From Augochlora pura (Eukaryota; Arthropoda; Insecta; Hymenoptera; Halictidae): 64,000 nucleotides of DNA. The translations under genes were made by a program, and so were the position numbers. Positions 62,721 through 64,000 of this stretch are shown piece by piece; position 1 is the stretch's first letter, and every line of letters begins with the position of its first letter. The notes beneath the pieces are model-generated. The model was not told the origin of the DNA. It did no database searches and saw only the letters and a program-made list of their open reading frames with translations. The DNA is taken from contig NC_135775.1 in NCBI RefSeq assembly GCF_028453695.1, positions 8,138,046-8,202,045 on the forward strand, read 5' to 3'.

Positions 62721-64000
62721 CGAAGGTGGATCTCGAGCGTTGCATTATATTTATGTACAATTACGTTGCTGTTAAATACGAGCAGCGGATGCATAATTAC
62801 GAAGCGACGGATTTTACGCATTTATTGGGAATTTAAATGCGCCCACCATACTGAAATCAAATTTACAGCGTATAATAATGCGCGTTATATTAAACAGTAG
62901 TCAAACATTATTTGAATTTAATTCCGTTCGATCGATTGTTCCGTAGAGCTGAATTTCATTTTTCCGTTTCAATGGGCCCGCCCGATCAATTGTTTTCCGC
63001 GACGGTATTTGTCAAACGAAGTTTCCCTGAAATTAGAGTTGGCTAATGGGATTCGAGGAAAAGTTGAACGTCACCGGGTGAAACTGTTCGAAAAACAAAG
63101 TCGCAAAACGCAAATACAGGAGAAGAATAGCTTCCGAAAGTCGGCGCGGAGTGTGGTCGTTCGGCTGCTCCCTCTAATCCGCCATTTATAATGAAAACTG
63201 CGGACGTTCGAGCGGGAAAGGCTAAAACGGGAAACGTACAAACATTTATTGAAGCGAAAGCTACCGTGCCACGAGGAAGAAATCTTTTCTACGATCACGC
63301 TAATTAGAATGTTACCGTTCGAATGTTACCGCTCGTATCCTTTTTAGGATAAAATAGCGTTTAAAATAAATCTCCGCTGTATTTTATCCGTACACGACAA
63401 AAAAAAGAAGCATCTATCAAAATCGGAAGTTCGATGGAAGAGGGCTTCAACGAAACGAAAGCGACGCGGTAGAAAATTGCAACCTGTCTTTTCGTTGCGA
63501 TTTCAAATCCAACGGACAGTCGAAACTTTCCTAAAATGTTCGCTAAACAGAACGAAAATGAATTAATACCGTCGGTTTTGCAATTGTTTCGTGGAACGCG
63601 TTCGCTCGTTAAAATAAATTACGTTTTCATGCAGAAATGTGAAAATACAGTGTAAATGACTGCTTTGATGAAATTTTAATAAAAGTAGACGTTCGCCGTG
63701 ATTATGAAGTCATTATTATCTTTTAAATGAATCACTAGTTGGACCGAAGAAGAGACGAAACAGATATGCTTCGTGACGTATTTTAAATAATTATGTATCC
63801 TTGCATTTTTTGCTGTGTGCAGAACGATCTCAAATTGTATCACTGTAAAATTCTGAGACTGTATGATAAATTTATGTAGGATATTGTCAAGTCTTATCTT
63901 GATAAAATAGTTTAAATCAAGGGATCCAGTGTTCGACAATAAATAAATAAATACGCGGGATTTCGTATCAGTTTTCCTGAGAGACCAGACCGGACCGGAG

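Larger units (their letters stand above)
45881..64000. other. 18-kb non-coding stretch to the end of the window
   Basis: Reading both strands I find no exon with a recognisable protein family, in-phase splice partners or sustained codon bias. Many short ORFs exist because this DNA is less AT-rich than the left half and stop codons are rarer. It contains frequent CpG, the repeats listed separately, GAGA-like runs (for example near 48334-48350) and a CpG-rich patch at 61900-62720. It could be intergenic or the large intron or 5' region of a gene lying outside the window. Confidence 0.5.

Overview
The window is nuclear DNA from an insect, most likely a hymenopteran (bee, wasp or ant). It is AT-rich, its genes are split by short GT-AG introns, and it encodes an insect odorant-binding protein and an MH2-only Expansion-like protein together with ordinary housekeeping genes. 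It contains no operons, CRISPR arrays or prokaryotic features. One run of 100 N (2678-2777) is an assembly gap.

I reconstructed nine protein-coding genes exon by exon. The joins were checked by reading frame, splice dinucleotides and fit to the family. From left to right: an Obp59a-like odorant-binding protein (+, 486-1778); the ESCRT-III protein CHMP1 (-, 2583-3808, cut by the gap); TFIIA large subunit (+, 5199-7434); CCA-adding enzyme TRNT1 (-, 8641-10698); the RING+PHD+SRI protein PHRF1 (-, 15220-23937, about 2,489 aa); ribosomal protein S13 (+, 25594-26867); Expansion, an MH2-domain protein (+, 33710-36566); SAAL1 (-, 37210-39181); and a divergent glycerate-kinase-like protein (+, 40994-45733) whose Gly-rich phosphate loop is lost.

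The layout is compact from 1 to 45.7 kb, mostly as convergent or divergent neighbours. Two stretches in it are long and non-coding. 10.7-15.2 kb is AT-rich and probably holds PHRF1 3' UTR plus the TRNT1 promoter. 26.9-33.7 kb contains a GC-rich, TATA-less promoter near 27.2-27.65 kb that may start the Expansion transcript. From 45.9 kb to the end I find no convincing coding exon. That 18 kb holds a 29-bp minisatellite (49334-49466), a perfect 25-bp inverted repeat bounded by TTAA (57264-57352), a TTTAR satellite (about 59529-59757) and a CpG-rich patch near 62 kb.

The genes do not form one pathway. TFIIA, PHRF1 (binds the RNA polymerase II tail), TRNT1 and RpS13 serve transcription and translation. 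CHMP1 acts in membrane scission and Expansion in epithelial tube growth. The most unusual items are the glycerate-kinase-like pseudoenzyme with an added basic coiled coil and a Cys-rich tail, the SUMO-interaction-like motifs in the RING protein PHRF1, and the short TTAA-flanked hairpin element.
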